From Aurantibacter sp034110465 (GTDB lineage: Bacteria; Bacteroidota; Bacteroidia; Flavobacteriales; Flavobacteriaceae): a stretch of 64,000 bases of DNA. The DNA lies in assembly GCA_034110465.1 (NCBI GenBank), contig JAWUZD010000012.1, positions 1 to 64,000 on the forward strand, written 5' to 3'. A program made the position numbers and the translations under genes. Positions 8,275-17,457 of the stretch are shown here, piece after piece. The notes under the pieces are model-generated. The model saw only the letters and a list, made by a program, of their open reading frames with translations, searched no databases and was not told the DNA's origin. Within the stretch, counting starts at the first letter, position 1, and every line of letters begins with the position of its first letter.

Positions 8275-8907
8275 TTACATAATATGCTTATATAAAATAA
8301 AATACGGTGCAATTTCAAGTGCGCAAAGGTACAAAATAAAATAAAGCAGATTATGTTTTATAACGTCAAAATAAGACTTTATAACGATAAAATAAGTCAA
8401 GGCAAGAATAATAAAGACTGTTATGATTATTATGTTAAGAACTTCTTTATTTAGTGTAGAATGATAAAGCAATAAAGCAGATAATGGGATTAAAAAAAAG
8501 ACTAAAAAGTACTTATAGCTTAATTTTCTAAACAAAAACTGTTGAAAAAACGGATAAGATTCAAGTAATTTACCTAAAGTTAATTCTGCGATAATTTTAA
8601 TGCCAAAAAACAAAAACACTACAGTTAAAATATTATAAAGACTAAGAGTGGAAGTGAAATTAAAATACAAATTTAGTGTAGTAATAAAGACACTTAAAGA
8701 TAAGCAAAAAGCAGAAAAAAGTATTAAATTAAATAGGTCAAACCACTTTATGTCTTTTCCATATGTGTTTATATAAGAAGAATTAATCAATACTTTAAAA
8801 TAATCAAAAAAACGTTTACTGTTTAATAATTTAGCTGCAGCAAGCAGTATAATTACTAAAAGTAATAAAAGCGTTAATAAGTCGTTATTTAAAATAGTTC
8901 TAAGCAC
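8275..8907 (-). CDS. DUF4271 family membrane protein
   Basis: A 210-residue integral membrane protein of unknown function. About six hydrophobic segments are visible: LLTLLLLLVIILLAAAKLL, a segment around LILFSAFCLSLSVFI, ILTVVFLFFGIKIIAEL, YFLVFFLIPLSALLLY, IIIITVFIILALTYFIV and LLYFILYLCALEIAPYFIL. It precedes hemD on the same strand with a short gap, an order often seen in Flavobacteriia. No catalytic motif is visible. The DUF call rests on overall pattern and context. Confidence 0.8.
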   Translation of the reverse strand: MLRTILNNDLLTLLLLLVIILLAAAKLLNSKRFFDYFKVLINSSYINTYGKDIKWFDLFNLILFSAFCLSLSVFITTLNLYFNFTSTLSLYNILTVVFLFFGIKIIAELTLGKLLESYPFFQQFLFRKLSYKYFLVFFLIPLSALLLYHSTLNKEVLNIIIITVFIILALTYFIVIKSYFDVIKHNLLYFILYLCALEIAPYFILYKHIM

Positions 8908-8985
8908 AGTATAAAATTAGTGCTAATCGTATTAATTTAGCTATATTTTAAGGATTATTTCAAAAAAAAATGGTTTTAAAAAATG

Positions 8986-8993
8986 TACATTTG
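8986..8993 (+). promoter_or_regulatory. Putative -7 box for the GT2 gene
   Basis: TACATTTG matches TAnnTTTG and lies 23 bases before the ATG of the glycosyltransferase gene. No exact TTTG is found at -33. Confidence 0.5.
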
Positions 8994-9016
8994 CACAAAC
9001 TTACTTTATTAGTTAA

Positions 9017-9739
9017 ATGAAAGACGCTATCGTTATTATACCAACTTACAACGAAATTGAAAACATTGAAGCTATTATTGAGGCTGTTTTTAATTTACCT
9101 AAAAAGTTTGATGTTCTTGTGGTAGATGATAATTCTCCTGATTTAACTTCAGATAAAGTTAGAGAATTACAAGGTAAATACAAAGAACAGTTATACTTAG
9201 AAGTTAGAGATAAAAAATCTGGGATTGGAACTGCTTATATTCACGGTTTTAAATGGAGTTTACAGCGTAATTATAGTTATATTTTCGAAATGGATGCGGA
9301 TTTTTCTCACAATCCAAAGGACTTAATAAAACTATATAATACCTGTGCTAAAGATCAAATAGATTTAGCAATAGGATCTAGATATGTAAAAGGTGTAAAT
9401 GTTGTTAATTGGCCTTTAAGTCGTGTACTTTTATCTTATGGAGCATCAATGTATGTGCGATTAATAACTGGTATGAAAATTAAAGACACTACTGCTGGCT
9501 TTATTTGTTACAAGAAAGAAGTTTTAGAAGCTATAGATTTTGATCATGTTAAGTTTATTGGTTATGCTTTTCAAATTGAAATGAAATTTAAAGCATATCT
9601 TAAAAATTTTAAAATAAAAGAAGTGCCTGTAATATTTACAGACCGCACAAAAGGAGAATCTAAATTAAGCTCTAGTATTATATCTGAAGCTATTTTTGGT
9701 GTTCTAAAAATGAAATTAATCAGTATTTTTAAAAAATAA
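9017..9739 (+). CDS. Polyprenol monophosphomannose synthase-like family 2 glycosyltransferase
   Basis: A 240-residue GT-A glycosyltransferase of the Dpm1 type, expected to move a sugar from a nucleotide sugar to a polyprenyl phosphate. It begins VIIPTYNEIENIEAII and has the DDNSPDLT motif near 39-46 and EMDADFSHNP near 92-101 (the metal-binding DAD). DTTAGFICYKKEVLEAI follows. Its length equals a single catalytic domain with no C-terminal membrane anchor. The stop is 10 bases before the dihydroorotase start, and the three plus-strand genes from here look like one operon. Confidence 0.9.
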   Translation: MKDAIVIIPTYNEIENIEAIIEAVFNLPKKFDVLVVDDNSPDLTSDKVRELQGKYKEQLYLEVRDKKSGIGTAYIHGFKWSLQRNYSYIFEMDADFSHNPKDLIKLYNTCAKDQIDLAIGSRYVKGVNVVNWPLSRVLLSYGASMYVRLITGMKIKDTTAGFICYKKEVLEAIDFDHVKFIGYAFQIEMKFKAYLKNFKIKEVPVIFTDRTKGESKLSSSIISEAIFGVLKMKLISIFKK

Positions 9740-9749
9740 CTCTACTAGT

Positions 9750-11096
9750 ATGATTGAGAAAACTACTTTAATTAAGAATGCGAAAATTGTAAACGAAGGA
9801 ATTATTTTTGAAGGTGATGTTTTAATAGAAGGGCAAATAATTACAAAAATTGACACCTCTATAAGTGCAAAATCTAGTGATGTATTTGTAATAGATGCTG
9901 AAGGGAAATATTTAATACCTGGAGCAATAGACGATCAAGTTCATTTTAGAGAACCTGGATTAACACATAAGGCACATATAAAAAGTGAGTCTAAAGCAGC
10001 TATTTCTGGAGGAATTACTTCATTTATAGAAATGCCAAATACAAATCCACAAACAACAACAATTGAAAAATTGAATGACAAGTTTAATATTGCAAAAGAA
10101 ACCTCTTATGCAAATTACTCTTTTATGTTTGGTGGAACTAACGATAATTTAGACGAAATCTTAAAGGTTGACCCTAAACAAGTTGCTGGATTAAAATTAT
10201 TTTTAGGATCTTCTACAGGGAATATGTTGGTAGATGATCCAGAGGTTTTAGAAAAAATATTTTCAAGTACTGATTTAGTGATTTCTGTACATTGTGAAGA
10301 TGAAGCAACTATTAAGGCTAACACAGAAAAATACATTAAAGAATATGGTGATGATATTCCAATGAAATATCATCATTTAATTAGAAGCGAAGACGCTTGC
10401 TATATATCGTCTTCTAAGGCTATAGAATTAGCTAAGAAAACAGGTGCAAGACTACATGTTTTTCATTTATCTACAGGAAAAGAGACTAAATTATTTACTA
10501 ATAAAATTCCTTTAAAAGATAAGAAAATAACATCAGAAGTTTGCATTCATCATTTATGGTTTAATGAAAAAGATTATGATGAAAAAGGCTCTTTAATTAA
10601 ATGGAATCCTGCTGTAAAAACTCAAAAAGATCAAGAACAATTATTAAAAGCCTTATTAGATGATAGGATTGATGTAATTGCAACAGATCATGCGCCACAT
10701 ACATTAGAAGAAAAAAACAACGTCTACACTAAAGCGCCTTCTGGTGGACCTTTAGTGCAACATGCGTTACCTGCTTTATTAGAAATGCACCATAATGGTC
10801 TAATTTCTATTGAAAAAATAGTAGAAAAAATGTGTCATAATCCTGCTATTCTTTTTGATATTGAAAAAAGAGGTTATATAAGAGAAGGTTATTTTGCAGA
10901 TTTAGTTTTAGTAGACTTAAACCAACCTTGGACTGTAACAAAAGACAATATTTTATATCAGTGTGGCTGGTCTCCTTTTGAAGGAACTACGTTTAAATCT
11001 AGAATTTCACATACATTTGTAAATGGTCATCTGGCTTACAATAATTTTAAAGTAAACGAAGTTAGTAATGCTAAACAATTAACGTTTAATAGATAG
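9750..11096 (+). CDS. pyrC: Dihydroorotase
   Basis: Zinc amidohydrolase that interconverts carbamoyl aspartate and dihydroorotate in pyrimidine synthesis. The 448-residue length fits the class with a long amidohydrolase barrel. Visible motifs are GAIDDQVHFREPGLTHKAHI (H-x-R metal site) near residues 57-76, GLKLFLGSS near 147-155, VHCEDEA, LHVFHLST, and ATDHAPHT near 311-318. It lies between the GT2 gene and the DUF4296 lipoprotein gene, 10 bases after the former and 2 bases before the latter. Confidence 0.93.
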   Translation: MIEKTTLIKNAKIVNEGIIFEGDVLIEGQIITKIDTSISAKSSDVFVIDAEGKYLIPGAIDDQVHFREPGLTHKAHIKSESKAAISGGITSFIEMPNTNPQTTTIEKLNDKFNIAKETSYANYSFMFGGTNDNLDEILKVDPKQVAGLKLFLGSSTGNMLVDDPEVLEKIFSSTDLVISVHCEDEATIKANTEKYIKEYGDDIPMKYHHLIRSEDACYISSSKAIELAKKTGARLHVFHLSTGKETKLFTNKIPLKDKKITSEVCIHHLWFNEKDYDEKGSLIKWNPAVKTQKDQEQLLKALLDDRIDVIATDHAPHTLEEKNNVYTKAPSGGPLVQHALPALLEMHHNGLISIEKIVEKMCHNPAILFDIEKRGYIREGYFADLVLVDLNQPWTVTKDNILYQCGWSPFEGTTFKSRISHTFVNGHLAYNNFKVNEVSNAKQLTFNR

Positions 11097-11098
11097 TT

Positions 11099-11596
11099 TT
11101 GAGAAAAAATTTATACATATACTTATTTCTAGCTTTAGTTTTAAATAGCTGTTATGAGCTTGAAAAAGCTAAAAAACCGGATACATTTTTATCAGAACAA
11201 GAAATGGTTAATGTTTTAACTGAAATATCCATTCTCTCTGCAGCAAAAGGTATTAACAAAAAAAAACTTGAAGAAAATGGTGTTTTACCTAACGATTATA
11301 TTTACACAAAACACAAAATAGATTCGGTTATTTTTGCAGAAAACAATATTTATTATTCTCATGATTTAGATGCCTATAATCGTATTTATGATAAAGTAGA
11401 AGACACCTTGACTTTTCTAAAAAAGAAGGCGGAAAAAGGAAAAGAAAATAAGTTAGATAGAAAATCAATTAACAAGTTAAAGCTTAAAGAAAAAGAATTA
11501 AAATTAGACCCTAAATACATTTCTAAAAGAGATTCTACAATAAGAGAAGGCTTATTAAAACATCGAGAATTAGAAAGAGGTAAAGCGTCTAAATAG
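11099..11596 (+). CDS. DUF4296 family lipoprotein
   Basis: A 165-residue predicted lipoprotein with the signal MRKNLYIYLFLALVLNSC, where LNSC is the lipobox. The following helix-rich domain (LSEQEMVNVLTEISILSAAKGI ends at about residue 55) is the DUF4296 pattern; the C-terminus is highly charged and lysine-rich. The start is TTG at 11099, two bases after the dihydroorotase stop; no ATG gives the signal peptide. The last 27 bases overlap the convergent epimerase gene. Function is unknown. Confidence 0.83.
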   Translation: MRKNLYIYLFLALVLNSCYELEKAKKPDTFLSEQEMVNVLTEISILSAAKGINKKKLEENGVLPNDYIYTKHKIDSVIFAENNIYYSHDLDAYNRIYDKVEDTLTFLKKKAEKGKENKLDRKSINKLKLKEKELKLDPKYISKRDSTIREGLLKHRELERGKASK

Positions 11597-12580
11597 TTTT
11601 CCTGTATTAGAAGTTACAGTAGATATGTTCTGTAAGTCCATTTGAAGTTCTTTTTTGAATTTATTAGTGTTGTATAATGTTTTGCTTTGAGAAGATTTAA
11701 TTATAGAGCTATTTAAAAGCCTTGGTTGTCTTGTTACTAAAGCCTTCAATCTATCTAACCAACTAGAAATTATTAAAACTCCTTTTTTTGCTTCAAACTT
11801 TGGCTGTTTTACTTCTAAAACATCTGCTATTTTATTTAAAAAGGTATTAAAACTTAAATGTTCTGCAACCAAAATGTAACGCTCATTTTTTATATCGCTT
11901 AGCATTAATTTCTGCATTATTATTACCACATCTTTTACACCAATATATCCTGTAACTCCTGTAGTATAAAAATACATTCCTTTTTTTACTTTACTAAAAA
12001 ACAAACCACTTCCACTATCCCAAAAACCAGGACCAATAATAACGCCTGGATTTACAATTACAGCTTTTAAACCTTCTTGTGTACCACGCCACACCTCTAA
12101 TTCAGCACCATATTTAGTTAGCGCATAAACAGAATGATCTTCTTCAGGATTCCATTCGGCATCTTCTGTTAAATTACCTTTAGTTGAAGAACCTATGGCC
12201 GCAATAGAACTTACGTAACAAAGTTTCTTTATTTTTTCGGAAAGACATAAGTTTACAATATTAGCCGTGCCTTCAATATTTATTTTCTTTAACAACTCAA
12301 AATCGGACGTGTTAAAAGAAATTAAAGCTGCACAATGATAGACATAATCTACATTAACAAATGCATCAATCAAAGCAGGAATATTGTTTAAATCGGCTTT
12401 AACCCATTCAATTTTATTAAAATGTGCTTCAAAATCATCTGTATAATAAGAAAAAATTGTTTTAACATTACTAAGCTTTGTTTCATCTCTATAAATAGCA
12501 CGAACAACCGTATTACTTTTGGTTAAATCAAATAATAAATGCGAACCAACTAATCCTGTTCCTCCAGTAACTAAAATCAT
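11570..12580 (-). CDS. NAD-dependent epimerase/dehydratase (extended SDR)
   Basis: A 336-residue extended short-chain dehydrogenase. It starts with the Rossmann motif VTGGTGLVGSHLL and has VYHCAALISF, LCYVSSIAAIG (the catalytic Ser region) and YALTKYGAE with the YxxxK pair near residue 152. The pattern is closest to dihydroflavonol reductase/3-beta-HSD-like members. The substrate cannot be read from the sequence. It is convergent with the DUF4296 gene (27-base overlap) and divergent from tyrS. Confidence 0.85.
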   Translation of the reverse strand: MILVTGGTGLVGSHLLFDLTKSNTVVRAIYRDETKLSNVKTIFSYYTDDFEAHFNKIEWVKADLNNIPALIDAFVNVDYVYHCAALISFNTSDFELLKKINIEGTANIVNLCLSEKIKKLCYVSSIAAIGSSTKGNLTEDAEWNPEEDHSVYALTKYGAELEVWRGTQEGLKAVIVNPGVIIGPGFWDSGSGLFFSKVKKGMYFYTTGVTGYIGVKDVVIIMQKLMLSDIKNERYILVAEHLSFNTFLNKIADVLEVKQPKFEAKKGVLIISSWLDRLKALVTRQPRLLNSSIIKSSQSKTLYNTNKFKKELQMDLQNISTVTSNTGKLFRRFTSF

Positions 12581-12624
12581 AAAACTAAATTAGATAATTA
12601 TGGCATAAAATAGCCTATAGTTTT

Positions 12625-12632
12625 TATATTTG
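12625..12632 (+). promoter_or_regulatory. Putative -7 box of tyrS
   Basis: TATATTTG matches TAnnTTTG and lies 21 bases before the tyrS ATG, implying a very short leader. No -33 TTTG is evident. Confidence 0.5.
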
Positions 12633-12653
12633 TTGGCATAAAAATAAGCTATT

Positions 12654-13967
12654 ATGACAACAAATCCTTTAGTAGAAGAATTAAAATGGCGTGGTATGGT
12701 TCACGATATGATGCCAGATACTGATGTGCAATTAAATAAAGAAATGACAACTGCATATATAGGTTTTGATCCTACTTCAGATTCGTTACACATTGGTAGT
12801 TTAGTGCCTATTATTTTATTAGTTCACTTAGAGAAAGCAGGACATAAACCAGTGGCTTTAATTGGTGGAGCAACCGGTATGATTGGTGATCCTTCTGGAA
12901 AAAGTGATGAGCGAAACTTGTTAGATGAAGAAACACTTAATCATAATGTTGCAGGCATAAAAAGTGTTTTATCTCGCTTCTTAGACTTTAATTCGACTAA
13001 AGAAAACGCTCCAGTTTTAGTAAATAATTATGATTGGATGAAAAACTTCAGTTTTATAGACTTTGCTAGAGATGTTGGTAAACGTATAACCGTTAACTAT
13101 ATGATGTCTAAGGATTCTGTTAAGAAACGTTTATCTGGAGACGAAGGTAGCGTTGGAATGTCTTTTACAGAATTTACCTACCAATTAATTCAAGGTTACG
13201 ATTTTTACCATTTACATAAGCATCTAAATTGCAAATTACAAATGGGCGGAAGCGACCAATGGGGAAATATCACCACTGGTACAGAATTAGTAAGACGAAT
13301 GAATCCAGGCGAAGAAAAAGCGAAAGCTTACGCTATGACTTGTCCGTTAATTACTAAAGCCGATGGTTCTAAGTTTGGTAAAAGTGAAGGTGGAAATATT
13401 TGGTTAGATACAGATAAAACGTCTGTTTATAAGTTTTACCAATTTTGGTTAAATACAAGTGATGAAGATGCTGAAAAATATATAAAAATATTTACATTTT
13501 TAGACAAATCTACTATTGAAGCTTTAGTTGAAGCGCATAAAGCAGAACCACACTTAAGACAACTACAAAAACGTTTAGCCGAAGAAGTAACCACTTTTGT
13601 ACACAGTAAAGAAGATTTAGAAAACGCCATTAAAGCTTCAGGAATTTTATTTAGCAAAGATTTTAAAAATGAAATTAACGCTTTAAACGAATCTTTATTT
13701 TTAGATATTTTTGAAGGCGTACAAACTGCCGAAGTATCGAGAGATAAAATTGAAGCTGGTTTAGATATGATTGCTGCACTTTCTGCCGAAACGGATTTTT
13801 TAGCAAGTAATGGCGAAGCAAGACGCGCCTTAAAAGAAAACTCGGTTGCAGTAAATAAAGAAAAAGTAAAAGAAGATTACATTATTTCTACAGACGATTT
13901 AATACACAATACTTACATTTTAATAAATAGAGGAAAGAAAAAAACCTTTATTATTAAAGTCGTTTAA
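12654..13967 (+). CDS. tyrS: Tyrosyl-tRNA synthetase
   Basis: Class I aminoacyl-tRNA synthetase charging tRNA-Tyr. The 437 residues include the HIGH-type motif SLHIGSLVP near 45-53, GGATGMIGDPSGKSDERN, QMGGSDQWGNITTG, and the KMSKS-type loop KFGKSEGGN. The C-terminal region (FLASNGEARRALKENSVAV) has the S4-like RNA-binding pattern. The length is slightly above the usual 410-430. It is monocistronic, with a terminator after the stop. Confidence 0.96.
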   Translation: MTTNPLVEELKWRGMVHDMMPDTDVQLNKEMTTAYIGFDPTSDSLHIGSLVPIILLVHLEKAGHKPVALIGGATGMIGDPSGKSDERNLLDEETLNHNVAGIKSVLSRFLDFNSTKENAPVLVNNYDWMKNFSFIDFARDVGKRITVNYMMSKDSVKKRLSGDEGSVGMSFTEFTYQLIQGYDFYHLHKHLNCKLQMGGSDQWGNITTGTELVRRMNPGEEKAKAYAMTCPLITKADGSKFGKSEGGNIWLDTDKTSVYKFYQFWLNTSDEDAEKYIKIFTFLDKSTIEALVEAHKAEPHLRQLQKRLAEEVTTFVHSKEDLENAIKASGILFSKDFKNEINALNESLFLDIFEGVQTAEVSRDKIEAGLDMIAALSAETDFLASNGEARRALKENSVAVNKEKVKEDYIISTDDLIHNTYILINRGKKKTFIIKVV

Positions 13968-13972
13968 ATATT

Positions 13973-14010
13973 AAAAGCTAAGTCTGAAATTTCAAACTGA
14001 GCTTTTTTTT
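13973..14010 (+). terminator. Intrinsic terminator of tyrS
   Basis: An imperfect hairpin: AAAAGCT at the left pairs with AGCTTTT at the right, with an inner AGTCTGAA/TTCAAACT stem holding one mismatch. An eight-T run follows. It begins six bases after the tyrS stop. Confidence 0.75.
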
Positions 14011-14015
14011 GAGCC

Positions 14016-14170
14016 TTAGTAAACCAACTAAAACTAATTTTTCCCTTTCATACTTTATATACGTAAATAAATACGTTGTGGTTTTAAACAAAAAAAACTG
14101 AGCTTAAAAGATAAGCTCAGTTCTAAATAAAATTAGTTAACCAACCAAAAACTAACTTTTCTTTTTCATA
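14016..14170. repeat. Imperfect direct repeat of about 37 bases (two copies)
   Basis: Copy 1 at 14016-14052 and copy 2 at 14133-14170 share TTAGT, AACCAAC, AAAACTAA and TTTCATA-like blocks in the same order. Each copy follows a CTGAGCTT-containing terminator stem. The rest of this 247-base gap holds only the two terminators. Confidence 0.55.
14090..14121 (-). terminator. Intrinsic terminator of the LuxE-like gene
   Basis: A perfect 10-bp stem, ACTGAGCTTA at 14097-14106 with TAAGCTCAGT at 14112-14121. A run of A on the plus strand is a U tract for minus-strand RNA. It lies about 95 bases past the stop of the minus-strand gene. Confidence 0.8.
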
Positions 14171-14214
14171 TAGTATTAGTCGGTTAATGAATAAAATCCT
14201 TACAAATATTTATT

Positions 14215-15195
14215 TTAAAGCGCCATTAAATTACAACCTCTAATATCGCTGGAGTCAAATCGCCCTACAACTTCAAAAGTTCCATTTTCGTGAACTTTAC
14301 CTAAATCTTGTGTAGCTATAAAACTACAAGAATTTACGTTGGCTAAATCAATAATATTTAATCCGCCAGTTTTTTTTGTGTTATAAATAGTTAAAGCATC
14401 TTCTGGATCTCTGGTTAGAATCTTCATCCAGTTTGGACATTTAAAAATGCCATTTCCTTTAGAATACGCCTGACTTAATAATTCAGTCATTCCGTATTCG
14501 CTGTGTATATTTTCTACACCAAAACCTTTGGTTAAAATTTGGTGTAATTCTTCTCTTACTAGTTCTTTTCGCATACCTTTCATTCCGCCAGTTTCCATAA
14601 TTATGGAATGCTTCAATTTAAATGGAAAGCTTTCAATTAAATTTAAAAGCGCAAAAGTAACTCCAATTAAAAGTGTTTTTTGTCCTCTAGCTTCTAAAGC
14701 TTCCATTTTAGTTTTTAAATCTTCATATTGATTCAAATAAAACCCAGAATCTTTATTATTAGAACGCTTAATTAAATCATCTGCCATATAGATTAAAGAA
14801 GAGCCTTTACGTTCTAAGTAATTAGGTAATAATGCCAACACTACATAATCTTCAATATTGCCATAAAACTGTTTAAAAGCGCCTAAATAACTTTCTTCGT
14901 AAATCTTTAAATCGGTTACAAAATGCTTGCTCGTAATACTACCTGTTGTTCCACTGCTTGTAAAGGTTTCCTGAACAGCATTACGTGTAGATAAAACGTC
15001 GTGCGATTTAAAAAACTGAATGGGCAAAAAAGGAATTTCTTCTAACTTGGAAACATCTGTAGGATTAAGATAAAGTAAATCGCAAAACGATCTATAAACA
15101 GTATTATTCTCAAACTGAAATTTAAACACTTTTAGTGCTTCTGCTAAAAAATCAGCTTCAGTTTTTATATTGAATATGTTGTTAGTAGAAATCAT
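14215..15195 (-). CDS. LuxE-like acyl-protein synthetase / adenylate-forming ligase-like protein
   Basis: A 326-residue protein of the LuxE/acyl-protein synthetase group of the adenylate-forming superfamily. It has the nucleotide-loop motif TSSGTTGS at residues 79-86, METGGMKGMRKEL in the middle, and SEYGMTELLSQ (the YG-x-TE motif). The C-terminal ends RFDSSDIRGCNLM. It is shorter than acyl-CoA synthetases because the mobile C-terminal domain is absent, as in LuxE. No luciferase or LuxCD genes are nearby, so bioluminescence is not implied; the substrate is unknown. Confidence 0.82.
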   Translation of the reverse strand: MISTNNIFNIKTEADFLAEALKVFKFQFENNTVYRSFCDLLYLNPTDVSKLEEIPFLPIQFFKSHDVLSTRNAVQETFTSSGTTGSITSKHFVTDLKIYEESYLGAFKQFYGNIEDYVVLALLPNYLERKGSSLIYMADDLIKRSNNKDSGFYLNQYEDLKTKMEALEARGQKTLLIGVTFALLNLIESFPFKLKHSIIMETGGMKGMRKELVREELHQILTKGFGVENIHSEYGMTELLSQAYSKGNGIFKCPNWMKILTRDPEDALTIYNTKKTGGLNIIDLANVNSCSFIATQDLGKVHENGTFEVVGRFDSSDIRGCNLMAL

Positions 15196-15258
15196 TAAGG
15201 CAAAAATATAGAAACTAAAGTAGTTATTTTACTAAAGTCAATTCAATTTGTAAAAACA

Positions 15259-15294
15259 AAAAAAGCTGCTCTATTATTATAAAGCAGCTTTTTT
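15259..15294. terminator. Intrinsic terminator of pckA
   Basis: AAAAAAGCTGCT pairs with AGCAGCTTTTTT around a 12-base loop. The U tract on the minus strand follows the pckA stop by about 18 bases. Confidence 0.88.
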
Positions 15295-15312
15295 AATTTT
15301 ATATCAAGTAAA

Positions 15313-16923
15313 CTATTTTGTATTTGGAGATCCTGCAAGTATTTCAGGATTAGCGTTGTCTTCAAATTTAGCAAAATTATCTTTAAACGCTTGGGCTAAT
15401 TTATAAGCTGTTTTGTAGTAACCTTCGTCATTATTCCAAGTTTGTCTTGGGCTTAATACTTCAGTTGGTACATTTGGACAAATACGCGGTTGTTGCACCT
15501 TAAACACTGAATGTGTATCGTAATTGTCTTTATTAGCTTCTTCTAGAGAACCGTCCATTGCAGCGGTTATCATTGCTCTTGTGTACTTTAATTTCATACG
15601 AGTACCAATTCCATAAGGTCCACCAGTCCATCCTGTATTAACCAACCAAACTGTTACACCAGCTTCTTTCATTTTTGCGCTTAACATCTCAGCATATTTT
15701 GTTGGATGTAATGGCATAAATGGTGCACCATAACAAGCAGAAAAACTAGTGACTGGTTCTGTAATACCAGCTTCTGTACCTGCAACTTTAGCTGTGTACC
15801 CAGAAATAAAGTGATAAGCAGCTTGTCCAGGTGTTAATTTAGAAATTGGAGGCAAAACACCAAAAGCATCTGCAGTTAAAAAGAAAATATTTTTAGGATT
15901 CTTTCCTATAGATGGTTCTTGAATATTGTCTATATGATAAATTGGGTAACTAACTCTTGTATTTTGAGTAATCGATGTATCAGCAAAATCTACATCTCCA
16001 GCAGCATTCATGTTTACATTTTCAAGAATTGCTCCTCTTTTAATCGCTTTAAAAATATCTGGCTCTTTCTCTGCTGTTAAATCAATAACTTTAGCATAAC
16101 AACCACCTTCAAAATTAAAAACAGTGTTTTCTTTTGTCCAACCATGCTCATCATCTCCAATAAGTTTACGGTTTGGATCTGCAGATAACGTTGTTTTTCC
16201 GGTACCAGATAATCCAAAAAAGATAGATGTATCTCCATCCTCACCAACATTAGCACTACAATGCATTGGTAAAGTGTTTTTAAACACAGGTAATATAAAA
16301 TTTAATGCAGAGAAAATTCCTTTTTTAATTTCACCAGTATAACCAGTTCCTCCTATTAAAGCAATTTTACGTGTAAAATCTAGTATTGCAAAATTATGTT
16401 GGCGAGTTCCATCTATTTCTGGATCAGCCATAAAACCTGGTGCATTAACTACTGTCCATTCTGGACAGAAATTTTCTAACTCAGCTTCTGTTGGACGTAA
16501 AAACATATTATGAGCAAACATATTACTCCAAGCATATTCGTTTATAACACGAATATTTAATTTATAGTCTTCATCTGCACATGCATAAGCATCTCTAACA
16601 AATACTTCTTTCTCAGACAAGTAAGTTGTTACTTTATTGTAAAGTGCCTCGAATTTATCAGAATCGAAAGGGATATTAATATTTCCCCACCAAATCTTAT
16701 CTTCGGTAATGCTATCTTTTACAATAAAACGATCCTTTGGTGAACGTCCTGTAAATTCGCCTGTATTAATTGCAATTGCTCCAGTACTTGATTCTTTTCC
16801 TTGATTCTTATCAAGAACAATATCATGTAAATCATCCGAAGATAATTGATAGCGCACTTTTGCATTTTTAATTCCATATTGCTCTAAAGCAACGGTCTTA
16901 GTATTTGGTGTATGGTTTACCAT
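15313..16923 (-). CDS. pckA: Phosphoenolpyruvate carboxykinase (ATP)
   Basis: Converts oxaloacetate and ATP to PEP, CO2 and ADP in gluconeogenesis. The 536 residues are a full-length ATP-type enzyme. Motifs include NTGEFTGRSPKDRFIV near 49-64, GLSGTGKTTLSADPNRKL (kinase P-loop) near 237-254, IGDDEHGW (metal site) just after, and ISGYTAKVAGTEAG. It is monocistronic with its own -7 box and terminator. Confidence 0.96.
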   Translation of the reverse strand: MVNHTPNTKTVALEQYGIKNAKVRYQLSSDDLHDIVLDKNQGKESSTGAIAINTGEFTGRSPKDRFIVKDSITEDKIWWGNINIPFDSDKFEALYNKVTTYLSEKEVFVRDAYACADEDYKLNIRVINEYAWSNMFAHNMFLRPTEAELENFCPEWTVVNAPGFMADPEIDGTRQHNFAILDFTRKIALIGGTGYTGEIKKGIFSALNFILPVFKNTLPMHCSANVGEDGDTSIFFGLSGTGKTTLSADPNRKLIGDDEHGWTKENTVFNFEGGCYAKVIDLTAEKEPDIFKAIKRGAILENVNMNAAGDVDFADTSITQNTRVSYPIYHIDNIQEPSIGKNPKNIFFLTADAFGVLPPISKLTPGQAAYHFISGYTAKVAGTEAGITEPVTSFSACYGAPFMPLHPTKYAEMLSAKMKEAGVTVWLVNTGWTGGPYGIGTRMKLKYTRAMITAAMDGSLEEANKDNYDTHSVFKVQQPRICPNVPTEVLSPRQTWNNDEGYYKTAYKLAQAFKDNFAKFEDNANPEILAGSPNTK

Positions 16924-16949
16924 AATTCAGTTATGTTGTTTATAAGTTA

Positions 16950-16957
16950 CAAATCTA
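16950..16957 (-). promoter_or_regulatory. Putative -7 box of pckA
   Basis: CAAATCTA on the plus strand is TAgaTTTG on the minus strand, matching TAnnTTTG, 27 bases before the pckA ATG. Confidence 0.5.
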
Positions 16958-16988
16958 ATAATTAAATAAGCGACTATTTAATTATTAG

Positions 16989-17381
16989 CTACTTAATCTC
17001 TTTATTTTTTATCAAACCCAATAATAGTGTGCTCCAAGCTAGTAATAACAACAAACCACCTATTGGTGTTATAAAGCCAATAGGTTTAAAGTTTATGCCC
17101 GTAATAGTTGATGTTGAAAGCATATAAATTGAAAAACAGAAAAAGAAAACCCCTAAGATTGTAAGGTAGAAAATTATTTTTTTAAAGGTATTAGATACCT
17201 TATTAAAAGATCCTAAGAACAAAAGAAACAACGCATGATACATTTGGTATCTTACACCTGTATTAAAACTTTCTAAAGATTCTGGAGTTAAGTCCTTTTT
17301 TAAACCGTGTGCAGCAAAGGCACCAAGAATAATACTAATTAATCCAAAAATTACTGCGGTTACTAAAATACGTTTGTTCAT
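16989..17381 (-). CDS. DUF423 family membrane protein
   Basis: A 130-residue protein with four hydrophobic segments. The family signature is near the N-terminus: GLISIILGAFAAHGLKK, followed by FNTGVRYQMYHALFLLFLG. The last segments are FYLTILGVFFFCFSIYML and PIGGLLLLLAWSTLLLGL. Members are small inner-membrane proteins of unknown role. It lies between pckA on the same strand and the divergent saccharopine dehydrogenase-like gene. Confidence 0.88.
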   Translation of the reverse strand: MNKRILVTAVIFGLISIILGAFAAHGLKKDLTPESLESFNTGVRYQMYHALFLLFLGSFNKVSNTFKKIIFYLTILGVFFFCFSIYMLSTSTITGINFKPIGFITPIGGLLLLLAWSTLLLGLIKNKEIK

Positions 17382-17433
17382 AAATTCATAAAATCTGTTA
17401 TAGATACCAATGTAAAATTATTACATTCGTAAC

Positions 17434-17441
17434 CAAATTTA
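17434..17441 (-). promoter_or_regulatory. Putative -7 box of the DUF423 gene
   Basis: CAAATTTA on the plus strand is TAaaTTTG on the minus strand, matching TAnnTTTG, about 53 bases before the DUF423 ATG. Confidence 0.45.
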
Positions 17442-17457
17442 CACAACTTATACCATT

